This document shows, piece after piece, positions 50,393-58,687 of a DNA stretch of 64,000 bases. Source of the DNA: JACPVF01 sp964502095 (GTDB lineage Bacteria; Chloroflexota; Anaerolineae; Anaerolineales; Villigracilaceae); contig CAZCUF010000001.1 of NCBI GenBank assembly GCA_964502095.1, positions 416,119-480,118 on the forward strand. The letters are read 5' to 3'. The notes beneath the pieces are model-generated. The model had not been told where the DNA came from, made no database searches, and was given only the letters and a program-made list of their open reading frames with translations. Each line of letters starts with the position of its first letter. The stretch's first letter is position 1. Both the position numbers and the translations under genes were made by a program.

Positions 50393-51886
50393 ATGGCTCT
50401 CAAGGCAAAAGCATCCGATTGGTTCGCAACAGCAAGGCGGGAGACCCCCAAATTAATCCAGAACCCGAAAAAGAGAATTTGGACGATCGCCATCGCCGTT
50501 ATTATCATAGGCATCGCGGCTTATTTTATCTATAACAAAGTTACAGCGCCGCCGACTCCGGCGGTTGCGTTGCAAACCACCATAGCGCGCCAGGGAGATT
50601 TGATTATCAGCGCCAGCGGCACCGGCACGTTAATGCCCTCCACCCAGATCAACCTTGGATTTGGCGCCAGCGGGAAGATCACCAAACTGAACGTGAAAGT
50701 GGGCGATCAGGTTAAACAGGGCGATTTGCTGGCCGAATTGGATAACACTTCACAAGCGATTCAAGACCAACAAGCCAAACGCGCTCTGGCCGAGTTGACT
50801 TCCCCGGCGACAATCGCAACAGCCGAACAAACCATCGCAACGGATACCAGCGCGGTCACCAACGCCCAGAACTATCTGGAATATTTGATCAGCCCGGATA
50901 TTTACTATTGGGAACAACGCGTCGCGGCGGACCAGGCGGCCCTCGATCAAGCCAAAACAGCGGGCGGCGCCAGCCCAACCGACGAACAGCAAAAAGCAAT
51001 TAAAGCCGCACAAGCCAAATTGGACGGCGATCAAAAAAGCCTTGAAGGGCGCCAATTGTGGTATACGAAGAGCTATGTGCCCAATACGTTCACAGTGACG
51101 CAAAGAAACGCAAGGACTCACGCAGTAACCAAAACCGTCCAAGCGCCCACCGATGCGGATATTGCCGCGGCGCGTGCGGCCTATGTGGGCGCGCAGGCCG
51201 ATCTGCAGGAGGCCCAATGGTATCTGGATGCATTGAATGGAAAGGATATTCCAGATAACGCCACCGGCGCGGATTTGACAACTTATGAAAACGCGAAGCT
51301 CAACGTCACGTCCGCCGATGCGGCGCTGGCGAGCACACAAATCTTCTCGCCGATCAATGGGACCGTCATGTCGGTCAGCGCGCAGGCAGGAGATACCGTC
51401 GGCTCGACTGCGATCATTACCGTGGCAGATTTGAATACGCTGTACGTTCAGACGTATATCGATGAATCGGACTATGAGCAATTCAAGGTCGGGAATGAAG
51501 CGGATGTAGTTTTCGATGCCCTGCCCAATCAAACGTTCAAAGGCAAGGTCATCGAAGTGGACCCCGCGTTGGATACATCTTCCGGCTCCTCCGTCGTCAG
51601 CGGAATTGTTCAATTGGACTCCGTTAAGAATGTAAGCCTGCTGATGGGCATGAGCAGTTCAGTCGAAGTGATTTCGGCACAGGCACAAAATGCGGTATTG
51701 GTTTCGGTCAATGCACTGCATGAATATGCGCCGGGCAAATACAGCGTTTTCGTAATGCAAAATGGACAGTTGACCGTGCGGGATGTCGAAGTCGGCTTGC
51801 AGGACCTGGTGAACGCCGAGATCAAATCCGGCCTGCGCCCCGGCGAAGTGGTCAGCACAGGTATTGCGCAAACAACGAGTCAATAA
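50393..51886 (+). CDS. MacA/HlyD-like efflux adaptor protein
   Basis: 497 residues. A transmembrane anchor (about 25-45, TIAIAVIIIGIAAYFIY) is followed by the biotinyl-lipoyl-like region GKITKLNVKVGDQVKQGDLLAELD, then a long helical hairpin (about 120-285) of QAKRALAEL and QKAIKAAQAKLDGD type, then beta-barrel parts (NGTVMSVSAQAGDTVGS; VDPALDTSSG). It would link the ABC pump to the outside. In a cell without an outer membrane it would not need a TolC. The start has GGAAAGGAAAGAG. It overlaps the ATPase gene by one base (TAATG). Confidence 0.92.
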   Translation: MALKAKASDWFATARRETPKLIQNPKKRIWTIAIAVIIIGIAAYFIYNKVTAPPTPAVALQTTIARQGDLIISASGTGTLMPSTQINLGFGASGKITKLNVKVGDQVKQGDLLAELDNTSQAIQDQQAKRALAELTSPATIATAEQTIATDTSAVTNAQNYLEYLISPDIYYWEQRVAADQAALDQAKTAGGASPTDEQQKAIKAAQAKLDGDQKSLEGRQLWYTKSYVPNTFTVTQRNARTHAVTKTVQAPTDADIAAARAAYVGAQADLQEAQWYLDALNGKDIPDNATGADLTTYENAKLNVTSADAALASTQIFSPINGTVMSVSAQAGDTVGSTAIITVADLNTLYVQTYIDESDYEQFKVGNEADVVFDALPNQTFKGKVIEVDPALDTSSGSSVVSGIVQLDSVKNVSLLMGMSSSVEVISAQAQNAVLVSVNALHEYAPGKYSVFVMQNGQLTVRDVEVGLQDLVNAEIKSGLRPGEVVSTGIAQTTSQ

Positions 51887-52623
51887 TGAACGCGCAAACC
51901 ATTATCGAAACCCATGATTTGAAAAAGATTTACGGCATGGGCGAAGCCAGCGTCACCGCGCTGGACGGCGTGAGCATTCGAGTCAAACCGGGCGAATTCA
52001 TCGCCATCATGGGCCCCTCGGGTTCAGGCAAAAGCACGCTGATGCACATCCTCGGATGTTTATCCCGGCCCACCAGCGGACAATATATTCTCGATGATGA
52101 AGACGTGAGCACCTTGAATAATAAGCAACTGGCGGACATTCGCAACCGGAAGATCGGTTTCGTTTTTCAGGCATACAATCTACTTCCGCGCACCACCGCT
52201 TTACGCAACGTCATCCTGCCATTGATGTACGACCGCATGGACCATAAAACAGCGGAAGAAAACGAAGCGAGGGCGCGCGCCATGCTCGAACGCGTCGGGT
52301 TGGGCGACCGCATGGATCATGAGCCGCAGGAACTCTCGGGCGGCCAGCAACAGCGCGTGGCCATCGCGCGTGCGCTGGTCAACAACCCGGTGATTCTGAT
52401 CGGTGACGAACCGACCGGCAATCTGGACAGCCGCTCCGGTGAAGAAATTATGGACTTGTTCCACGAAATCCACGCGCAAGGCACGACGATTGCGCTCGTA
52501 ACGCACGACCCGAAGATCGCGGCTCATACCCAGCGCACTATCTCGCTTCAGGATGGAAAAGTAAAAGAAGTCATCCGTAATGGACATGCCACAGCCGTTC
52601 GGACGCGGGAGGCCAGGCCATGA
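51886..52623 (+). CDS. MacB-like ABC transporter ATPase
   Basis: 245 residues. Walker A GPSGSGKS, signature LSGGQQQRVAIARALVN, and Walker B VILIGDEPTGNLDS are all present. It is of the LolD/MacB type that powers export or release of lipoproteins, peptides or macrolides. It overlaps both neighbours (adaptor and permease), so the three are translated together. Confidence 0.96.
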   Translation: MNAQTIIETHDLKKIYGMGEASVTALDGVSIRVKPGEFIAIMGPSGSGKSTLMHILGCLSRPTSGQYILDDEDVSTLNNKQLADIRNRKIGFVFQAYNLLPRTTALRNVILPLMYDRMDHKTAEENEARARAMLERVGLGDRMDHEPQELSGGQQQRVAIARALVNNPVILIGDEPTGNLDSRSGEEIMDLFHEIHAQGTTIALVTHDPKIAAHTQRTISLQDGKVKEVIRNGHATAVRTREARP

Positions 52624-53849
52624 AAATCTCCGAAACCATGCGCATTGCATGGGAATCGATCGCTAAAAATAAGATTCGTTCGCTGTTGACCATGCTGGGG
52701 ATCATCATCGGCGTGACTGCGGTCATTCTGGTCGTATCCATCAGCGCCGGTACCGAAGCGGCCATCAGCGATCAGATTACAGGCCTCGGCTCGAATCTGA
52801 TCTTCATCACCGGCAATTTCGGACGCGGCGGGCCGGAAAGTTTTCGCAATAACAGCGGCGGCCTCACCTTCGAAGACGCAACCGCGCTTTCCTCATTAAA
52901 CGGTATCAGCGGCGTGACTGTGGAGCAAAACGCGAGCGAAACCATAAAAGCCAACGGCGTCACTCTGACCGATGTTGAAGTTCTCGGCACAACGTTGGAA
53001 TTTCCCACTGTGCGCGATATGAAGCTTGCCAGCGGGAGTTTTTATACACAAAGCGAGATCGACCAGAAGCAGAAAGTGGCAGTGCTGGGTTCTGGCCTGG
53101 CCGCACAGTTATTTGGAAATACAGACCCCGTCGGTCAATATATCATGGCAGGGACCACGCGCCTGGCCGTGATCGGCGTCTTCGCGCCGCGCGGTTCGGT
53201 GGGCGGCACAGACTTCGACAGCCAGCTTTATACGCCCATCACTGTAGTCTTCGAAAAGTTTACGCCTTCACAGTTCGCGCGGTTTCTCGGCAACCGCGTC
53301 CGTCTCATCTACGTTAAAGTCGTCAACCAGAAAGACATCAACAACGTTGTCACACAGATCGAACTACTGCTCGCCAAACGCCATAATGTGACGATGGATA
53401 ATCCGGATTTCACCGTCACGACTCAACAGGACATCATCGGCGCGCAAGAATCGACAACGGCCGCATTTCGTTCGTTACTGGCCTGGGTGGCCGGCGTATC
53501 ATTGATCGTGGGCGGCATCGGCATCATGAATATCATGCTGGTCTCCGTCACCGAGCGAACGCGCGAAATCGGAATCAGGCAATCGGTCGGCGCGACCGCA
53601 GATGATATCCGCGTGCAGTTCCTGGCCGAGGCGCTGTTGATCAGCATTGTCGGCGGGTTGATCGGCCTGGTCATCGGCCTGATCGGTGCGTGGCTATTCG
53701 GCGTATTCAGCGGCATGCGCACTGTGATCGTGCCGGCTTCCATCTTCCTCGCGTTTCTCTCCGCGGCGGCAGTCGGCATGTTCTTCGGCTACTATCCGGC
53801 CAACAAAGCCGCACAGCTCGATCCCATTGAAGCGCTCCGTTACGAATGA
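52620..53849 (+). CDS. MacB-like ABC transporter permease
   Basis: 409 residues with four helices: one near the N-terminus (IRSLLTMLGIIIGVTAVILVVS), a large periplasmic-type domain (MacB-PCD), and three helices after residue 270 (VSLIVGGIGIMNIMLVSVTERTREIG). The FtsX/MacB pattern is clear. The start overlaps the ATPase gene by four bases. Such pumps move substrate from the outer leaflet or extracellular side by a mechanotransmission mechanism. Confidence 0.94.
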   Translation: MKISETMRIAWESIAKNKIRSLLTMLGIIIGVTAVILVVSISAGTEAAISDQITGLGSNLIFITGNFGRGGPESFRNNSGGLTFEDATALSSLNGISGVTVEQNASETIKANGVTLTDVEVLGTTLEFPTVRDMKLASGSFYTQSEIDQKQKVAVLGSGLAAQLFGNTDPVGQYIMAGTTRLAVIGVFAPRGSVGGTDFDSQLYTPITVVFEKFTPSQFARFLGNRVRLIYVKVVNQKDINNVVTQIELLLAKRHNVTMDNPDFTVTTQQDIIGAQESTTAAFRSLLAWVAGVSLIVGGIGIMNIMLVSVTERTREIGIRQSVGATADDIRVQFLAEALLISIVGGLIGLVIGLIGAWLFGVFSGMRTVIVPASIFLAFLSAAAVGMFFGYYPANKAAQLDPIEALRYE

Positions 53850-53864
53850 CGAAAGGTTATCAAA

Positions 53865-54557
53865 ATGAAGAAGTCAATTTTTGTGGGTGTTTTTCTTGTG
53901 CTGGCTCTCACGCTTACTGCCTGCGGAAGCGCCAATACGAATAATGGCCGCAGTCGAACAAGAGCGGATATTAAGATGACGCCCGAACTCAAGCTGGCGG
54001 TTGGAACACTAAAGCTGGATGGCACCCCACAAGCAGTCGATTCAGCCGCCGCCCAAAAACTGCTCCCGTTATGGCAGTTGATGATTCAGCTCAATTCGAG
54101 CAGTACCACCGCGCCGCAGGAAACAGCCGCCGTTGTGGATGCGATCCAGCAGGCGCTGACTCCCGCACGCGTCTCCGCGATCAATAACATGAACCTGACC
54201 GCGCAGGATATTTTCTCAGCCTTCCAGCAGTTTGGCGGGGATGGTTTTACCAATGGCGGAGGCGGCGCGAATACAAATCGCTTTACAGGTTCCGCTGGCG
54301 CATCGGGCGGCAGTAATTCCTCCGGCAATCGGCGAAACGGACAGGGCTTCGCGTTTGGCGGCGGCGGCTTTCCAGGAGGTGGCTTCCCCGGCGGTGGATT
54401 CCAAACGGGCAACCGCGCCAATACCGGCGCCGGTACGAACGCGCAGAGTCAGCAGTCCCAGGTTTCACAACAGGCCGTTGCAAATCGTCTCGCTAATGCA
54501 GTCATCGAACAGGTCATTCAACAGCTTCAAACCAAGTTGACAGCCGCGAGCAAATAA
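53865..54557 (+). CDS. Gly-rich lipoprotein of the exporter cassette
   Basis: 230 residues. The lipoprotein signal (MKKSIFVGVFLVLALTLTAC) is followed by a helical domain (about 35-125) with ELKLAVGTLKLDGT, AQKLLPLWQLMIQL and ALTPARVSAINNMNLTAQDI. The last resembles the LTxxQ repeats of Spy/CpxP-like periplasmic chaperones. A Gly/Asn/Phe-rich stretch (about 130-190) precedes a C-terminal helix (NAVIEQVIQQLQTKL). It lies 15 bases after the permease, in the same transcript. No function is known to me. A sensor or accessory role in export is inferred. Confidence 0.7.
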   Translation: MKKSIFVGVFLVLALTLTACGSANTNNGRSRTRADIKMTPELKLAVGTLKLDGTPQAVDSAAAQKLLPLWQLMIQLNSSSTTAPQETAAVVDAIQQALTPARVSAINNMNLTAQDIFSAFQQFGGDGFTNGGGGANTNRFTGSAGASGGSNSSGNRRNGQGFAFGGGGFPGGGFPGGGFQTGNRANTGAGTNAQSQQSQVSQQAVANRLANAVIEQVIQQLQTKLTAASK

Positions 54558-54603
54558 TAGTATCGTTATGATTCAGAAGAAGCCGGATTGTAGAGCCTTG
54601 TTA

Positions 54604-54665
54604 ATGCAAAAATTGCATCGAACGGGATTCGGATGAGGTACTATTGGCCGGTAGGGCGAACCGGC
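54604..54665. promoter_or_regulatory. Palindrome and hairpin before the OmpR-type regulator
   Basis: ATGCAA-AAA-TTGCAT (54604-54618) is a perfect palindrome, and GCCGGT / ACCGGC (54647-54665) a small hairpin. Both lie between the Gly-rich lipoprotein and the regulator gene. They are candidates for a binding site or leader structure. Confidence 0.4.
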
Positions 54666-54684
54666 GGTTAAAAGGAAAGAACGC

Positions 54685-55368
54685 ATGTCGAAAACGATCA
54701 TGGTCGTGGATGACGAAAAAAGGTTGACGGCCCTCGTGGAAAGTTACCTCACGCAGGAAGGCTATCGCGTGGTCACCGCCTCGAACGGCCGTGAAGCGCT
54801 TTCCGCGGCGGACAGGGAAAAACCCGACTTGATCATCCTCGATGTGATGATGCCCGAAATGGACGGTTATGAATTCATGCGCGCCCACCGCGCCGAACAT
54901 CATACGCCGATCATTCTGCTGACCGCGCGGGTGGACGACGACGAAAAGGTCGTTGGTCTCGAACTCGGCGCGGACGATTACGTTACCAAGCCGTTCCGTC
55001 CGCGCGAATTAACGGCACGCGTGCGCGCGGTTTTGCGCCGCGCGGGCAACACCGAACCCGCCGCGAAAGTCCTGCGTGCCGCCGACCTTTTACTGGATCG
55101 TGAGAGCCGCACGGTGCACGTCCGCGAACAATATGTGGATTTGACTCCATCCGAATTCGACCTGCTGTCCGCGCTGATGTCCGCCCCGGGACGCGTCTTT
55201 TCCCGCCTCGATCTGCTCGACATCATCCAGGGCGTCCGCTACGAAGGCTATGAACGAACCATCGACACGCATATCAAGAATCTGCGCAGTAAAATCGAAG
55301 CCGCGCCGCGCTCGCCGCGTTACATCGAAACGGTGTACGGCGTCGGTTATCGGTTTGCCAGGAAATAA
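54685..55368 (+). CDS. OmpR-family response regulator
   Basis: 227 residues. Receiver: Asp9-Asp10, phosphoacceptor Asp53 (ILDVMMP), Thr80 and Lys102. The C-terminal winged helix has DLTPSEFDLLSALMSAPGRVF, then GYERTIDTHIKNLRSKIE. The histidine kinase gene begins seven bases after its stop. Together they follow an exporter cassette on the same strand, which they probably regulate. Confidence 0.96.
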   Translation: MSKTIMVVDDEKRLTALVESYLTQEGYRVVTASNGREALSAADREKPDLIILDVMMPEMDGYEFMRAHRAEHHTPIILLTARVDDDEKVVGLELGADDYVTKPFRPRELTARVRAVLRRAGNTEPAAKVLRAADLLLDRESRTVHVREQYVDLTPSEFDLLSALMSAPGRVFSRLDLLDIIQGVRYEGYERTIDTHIKNLRSKIEAAPRSPRYIETVYGVGYRFARK

Positions 55369-55374
55369 AGCAAT

Positions 55375-56730
55375 ATGCGTTCCATCACTCTCAAACTTGT
55401 TATCGGTTTTCTCGTCATTGGTTTGACCAGCATTGCCATCATCGCGCTATTAACCCGCTGGAACACCACCAATGAATTCGCCCGCTTCGTCACAGACCGC
55501 ATGCGGACCGATTTCATCGCCTCGCTTTCCAATTATTACCGCGCGCATGGCTCATGGGACGGAGTCGATAGCATCTTTCCCGCGGGCGGCCTGGGGCAAA
55601 ATCAATCCGGCCCGCCCACCCCGCCTTTTACTTTAATAGATGTCTCGGGCAAAGTTTTGCTGTCAAGAGACAATCGCTATCGGACCGGCGATCAAGTCAC
55701 TTCAGCCGATATCAATTACGGGATTCCCATCCTTGCCGATGGACAAAAGGTGGCGGTCGTCATCATCGGGCACGGCATCCGGCCGCCGCTGGAAGGCGAT
55801 ACGCGCGCCAGCGAATTCATCCGCAGAAACAATCTATTGCTTTTATACAGCGCGCTGGGTGCAGTGCTGGTCGCGCTGATCATGGCCATTCTGCTCTCGC
55901 GCACATTGACCCGCCCGATCCGCGAATTGACGAAAGCTACTCATGCGCTGGCAGAAGGCGACCTTTCACAGCAGGTTCCGGTCCGTTCGCGCGATGAACT
56001 GGGTAAACTGGCCGAAGCGTTCAACAAGATGAGTTCGGAGTTGGCGCGTTCCGTCAACGCGCGCCGGCAAATGACTGCCGACATCGCACACGAATTGAGA
56101 ACGCCCCTCAGCCTGATCCTCGGTCATGCCGAGGCGGTTCACGACGGAGTCCTGCCGCCCACGCGCGAGAACTTCGAGATCGTTCGCGAAGAAGCCGGCC
56201 GGCTCGAACATCTCGTGGACGATCTGCGTATTATTTCCCTGGCCGATGCAGGCGAACTCTCCCTCAATCCGCAGTCCGTTGCGCCGCAAAAACTTCTTCA
56301 GGAAGTGGCTAATCTTTACCAGTATCAGATTCAAAAGAAAAATATAAGATTGGATTTGGATATCACCCCGCCTCTTCCCGACATTTCGGTTGATTCCGGA
56401 CGAATGACTCAGGTCTTCACCAACATACTTGACAACGCGCTTCGCTACACACCCGAAGGCGGAAACATTCTCTTCTCCGTAAAATCCTTCAAGCATGAGG
56501 TCCAGTTCACGATTCGAGACAGCGGACCCGGCCTCGGACCCAAAGACCTCAGCCGTATCTTCGACCGGTTCTATCGAGTTGACGCCTCCCGCCAACGCGG
56601 CGGCGGTTCTGGCCTCGGCCTCGCGATCGCCAAATCCATTGTGCAAGCCAATAACGGACAAATTCGCGCGGAAAGCGAGCCGGGAAAAGGTCTCACCGTC
56701 ATCATCTCCTTCCCCTCAATGGAAACGTGA
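55375..56730 (+). CDS. Membrane sensor histidine kinase with HAMP domain
   Basis: 451 residues. Helix 1 (about 6-26), an outside sensor domain (about 27-155), helix 2 (LLLLYSALGAVLVALIMAIL), HAMP, then HisKA with MTADIAHELRTPLSLILGHAE, and the ATPase with NILDNALRYTP (N), DSGPGLGP (G1) and GGGSGLGLAIAKSIVQANN (G2). It senses an outside signal and phosphorylates the regulator encoded just upstream. Confidence 0.95.
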   Translation: MRSITLKLVIGFLVIGLTSIAIIALLTRWNTTNEFARFVTDRMRTDFIASLSNYYRAHGSWDGVDSIFPAGGLGQNQSGPPTPPFTLIDVSGKVLLSRDNRYRTGDQVTSADINYGIPILADGQKVAVVIIGHGIRPPLEGDTRASEFIRRNNLLLLYSALGAVLVALIMAILLSRTLTRPIRELTKATHALAEGDLSQQVPVRSRDELGKLAEAFNKMSSELARSVNARRQMTADIAHELRTPLSLILGHAEAVHDGVLPPTRENFEIVREEAGRLEHLVDDLRIISLADAGELSLNPQSVAPQKLLQEVANLYQYQIQKKNIRLDLDITPPLPDISVDSGRMTQVFTNILDNALRYTPEGGNILFSVKSFKHEVQFTIRDSGPGLGPKDLSRIFDRFYRVDASRQRGGGSGLGLAIAKSIVQANNGQIRAESEPGKGLTVIISFPSMET

Positions 56731-56738
56731 AACGGCTA

Positions 56739-56747
56739 TGGTATAAT
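56739..56747 (+). promoter_or_regulatory. Extended -10 promoter of tRNA-Ser
   Basis: TGGTATAAT, an extended -10 element, 33 bases before the tRNA 5' end. No clear -35. Confidence 0.5.
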
Positions 56748-56779
56748 CGCCACGCTTTTGGGTATCCGAGGCACACATT

Positions 56780-56866
56780 GGAGAGGTCGCGTAGTTTGGC
56801 CTAGCGCGCACGCCTGGAGCGCGTGTAACCCGCAAGGGTTCGTGGGTTCAAATCCCACCCTCTCCG
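56780..56866 (+). tRNA. tRNA-Ser (GGA anticodon)
   Basis: 87 bases. Acceptor GGAGAGG/CCTCTCC, anticodon stem CACGC/GCGTG with loop CTGGAGC (anticodon GGA), long variable arm AACCC-GCAA-GGGTT typical of tRNA-Ser, T-arm GTGGG-TTCAAAT-CCCAC, discriminator G. CCA is not encoded. Confidence 0.95.
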
Positions 56867-56870
56867 CCTA

Positions 56871-56905
56871 AAAACGCTTCCATCAAGGAAGCGTTTTATT
56901 TTTCA
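56871..56905 (+). terminator. Terminator after tRNA-Ser
   Basis: 11-bp stem AAAACGCTTCC / GGAAGCGTTTT with an ATCAA loop, then ATTTTTC. Confidence 0.85.
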
Positions 56906-56937
56906 CTTTCGCTATCGGGCGCGGCGGAAAGCGCACA

Positions 56938-56968
56938 ATAAAAAACCTCCTGCCGTTTGCAGGAGGTT
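56938..56968 (-). terminator. Terminator of the ACIII operon
   Basis: Minus-strand stem AACCTCCTGC / GCAGGAGGTT with a five-base loop, followed by a T-run. It closes the ACIII operon. Confidence 0.85.
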
Positions 56969-56975
56969 CTCATCG

Positions 56976-57608
56976 TTACGGGTTCAAGCTGATGATATAT
57001 GCGATCACATCTGCGATCTGTTGAGGCTGTAATATCCCCAGGTCGCCCCATTTGGGCATCGTGAGAGTTGGGCTTCCTTCCGGGGTGGAGCCATGCTCGA
57101 TGAACAGGTCCAGATTGGTGGCGAAGGTTTTGTAATCCGCATTTTTAAGCAACGGATTGACTGGATTCAAGGCAGGGACTGTGCCATCCTTAGACCCGGG
57201 GTTCGGATTGCCGCCTTTACCTTCACTGTTATGACAAGCCGCGCAATTAGTTGCAAAGATCGTTTTACCGGCATTGGCATCACCGGTCAGATTAAGAGCC
57301 GGACCTGGCCCGCCCGGATTGGATGGGCGCAGAACCTGCGGCGCTTCCGTTGCTACGGCTTGTGGCGTTCCGCCCGCCGCCACCTCGGTGGGAGCCGGCG
57401 TTGGAGTATATGTCGGCAGAAAACGAGCCACCGCCGGGAGCGTGGCCGGAATCAGCGTGGGAACAGGCGTGCGGATCACAGTCAACGCGCCGCGAGGACA
57501 AGCGATGGAAAAACCACATGAGGACAGATACACAATGCCCAGCCAGACGCCAATCACAGCCAGAAAACCGAACACAGTTCCATAAATTAATTTGCGGAGA
57601 TCATCCAT
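56976..57608 (-). CDS. Membrane-anchored monohaem cytochrome c of the ACIII operon
   Basis: 210 residues. Helix at about 8-28, a Thr/Pro-rich linker (50-80), then a cytochrome c domain with haem motif CAACH at 122-126 and probable axial Met184 (LTMPKWG). It lies last in the operon, 17 bases after the actE-like gene. ActE of studied complexes is a single monohaem cytochrome; this second one may be an extra electron-exit subunit or a cytochrome that carries electrons to an oxidase. Confidence 0.85.
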   Translation of the reverse strand: MDDLRKLIYGTVFGFLAVIGVWLGIVYLSSCGFSIACPRGALTVIRTPVPTLIPATLPAVARFLPTYTPTPAPTEVAAGGTPQAVATEAPQVLRPSNPGGPGPALNLTGDANAGKTIFATNCAACHNSEGKGGNPNPGSKDGTVPALNPVNPLLKNADYKTFATNLDLFIEHGSTPEGSPTLTMPKWGDLGILQPQQIADVIAYIISLNP

Positions 57609-57625
57609 AATTCAATTGCTCCACC

Positions 57626-58147
57626 TTATTGCGGGGGTTTCAACGTGCGCACATAATTGACCAGGTCCCAGCGCTCACGAACGGTAAAATTCTCATTGAG
57701 GGCTGGCATTCGCCCGGGAAAGCCGTTTGTAATGGTCAGGAAAATGGCGCCGTCGCTCAGGGATTGCACGATTGGGCCGGTGAGGTCGGCCGGTTTATTG
57801 ACGATGAACGCGCCGATCGTTCCATCTCCCTGGCCTGTCGTGCCGTGGCACATCGCACAGTTGATCGTGAACAATTCTCGGCCGCGCGTGATCGAGGCCT
57901 CGTCTGCGGCAACCGGGTTGACCGGAACCTGATTCGGGATGGCAATCGGCCCCTCGATCGGGATCGAGGCGGTGGGCACAGGAAGCGGGTCTTCCATCGG
58001 CTTGAATGACGGCTGAATCTCCATAAAGGATGGCCAGTCAATTTTGATGATATCGTACGTGAAGATAAGCGTGATTCCGAACAACACCAACGCGGCGATA
58101 AAGATGATTGCCAACCGCTTCAAAATAACGTTGATACTAGTACTCAT
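57626..58147 (-). CDS. actE: ActE-like monohaem cytochrome c
   Basis: 173 residues. N-terminal helix (about 11-32), Pro-rich linker, then haem motif CAMCH at 97-101 and probable axial Met147 (GRMPAL). It corresponds to ActE, the monohaem subunit at the electron exit of ACIII. Its ATG overlaps actD by four bases. Confidence 0.88.
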   Translation of the reverse strand: MSTSINVILKRLAIIFIAALVLFGITLIFTYDIIKIDWPSFMEIQPSFKPMEDPLPVPTASIPIEGPIAIPNQVPVNPVAADEASITRGRELFTINCAMCHGTTGQGDGTIGAFIVNKPADLTGPIVQSLSDGAIFLTITNGFPGRMPALNENFTVRERWDLVNYVRTLKPPQ

Positions 58148-58668
58148 AAGTGACGAGCCTCCGCCGGGCCGACTTTCTCAGCGCCCAGTTGTTTCATGCT
58201 ATCCGTAAATTTCTTTTCGTCCGTTTCCAGGCATTGGAAGAGGATCGCGATCTTGCCATCACTGATCTCGGGGACGTACTCCTTCGGCGTGTAAGAAGGA
58301 AAGCCGCTATCCACCAACATACCGATGAAGGCAAAACCCATTAAGCCCAGCATGGCCATCTCGAACATAATGATCAACAGTTGCGGCACAGGATAAAGCG
58401 GCTGTCCGCCCACTCCCAACGGAAACAGAAACGGAATTCCCCAGATAAGGAAAAACGCCAACAATACTCCAAGGATCGCGCCTGCAAACGCGATTACTCC
58501 GACGCGGGTAACAGCCGCCGGGCGCTCCAAAATTGCCGGTTTAATCGCGATCCCAGAAATAACATTTATATTCTCGTCCCGGACACCCAGCTCGTGCAAC
58601 TTATCAATGCCGCCGGCCGCAGGTCCGATATCTTCGAATACCGCCAAAAGCATAGTAGTTTCAGGCAT
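58144..58668 (-). CDS. actD: ActD-like membrane subunit (DUF3341)
   Basis: 174 residues. A ferredoxin-like N-terminal domain (LAVFEDIGPAAGGIDKLHELG) is followed by two helices (about 70-95, 105-130) and a short C-terminal domain. DUF3341 is the ActD family. The ATG at 58668, with AAGGAG before it, was chosen over an upstream ATG at 58695. Confidence 0.9.
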   Translation of the reverse strand: MPETTMLLAVFEDIGPAAGGIDKLHELGVRDENINVISGIAIKPAILERPAAVTRVGVIAFAGAILGVLLAFFLIWGIPFLFPLGVGGQPLYPVPQLLIIMFEMAMLGLMGFAFIGMLVDSGFPSYTPKEYVPEISDGKIAILFQCLETDEKKFTDSMKQLGAEKVGPAEARHL

Positions 58669-58687
58669 TTCGTAAACTCCTTCCGCC

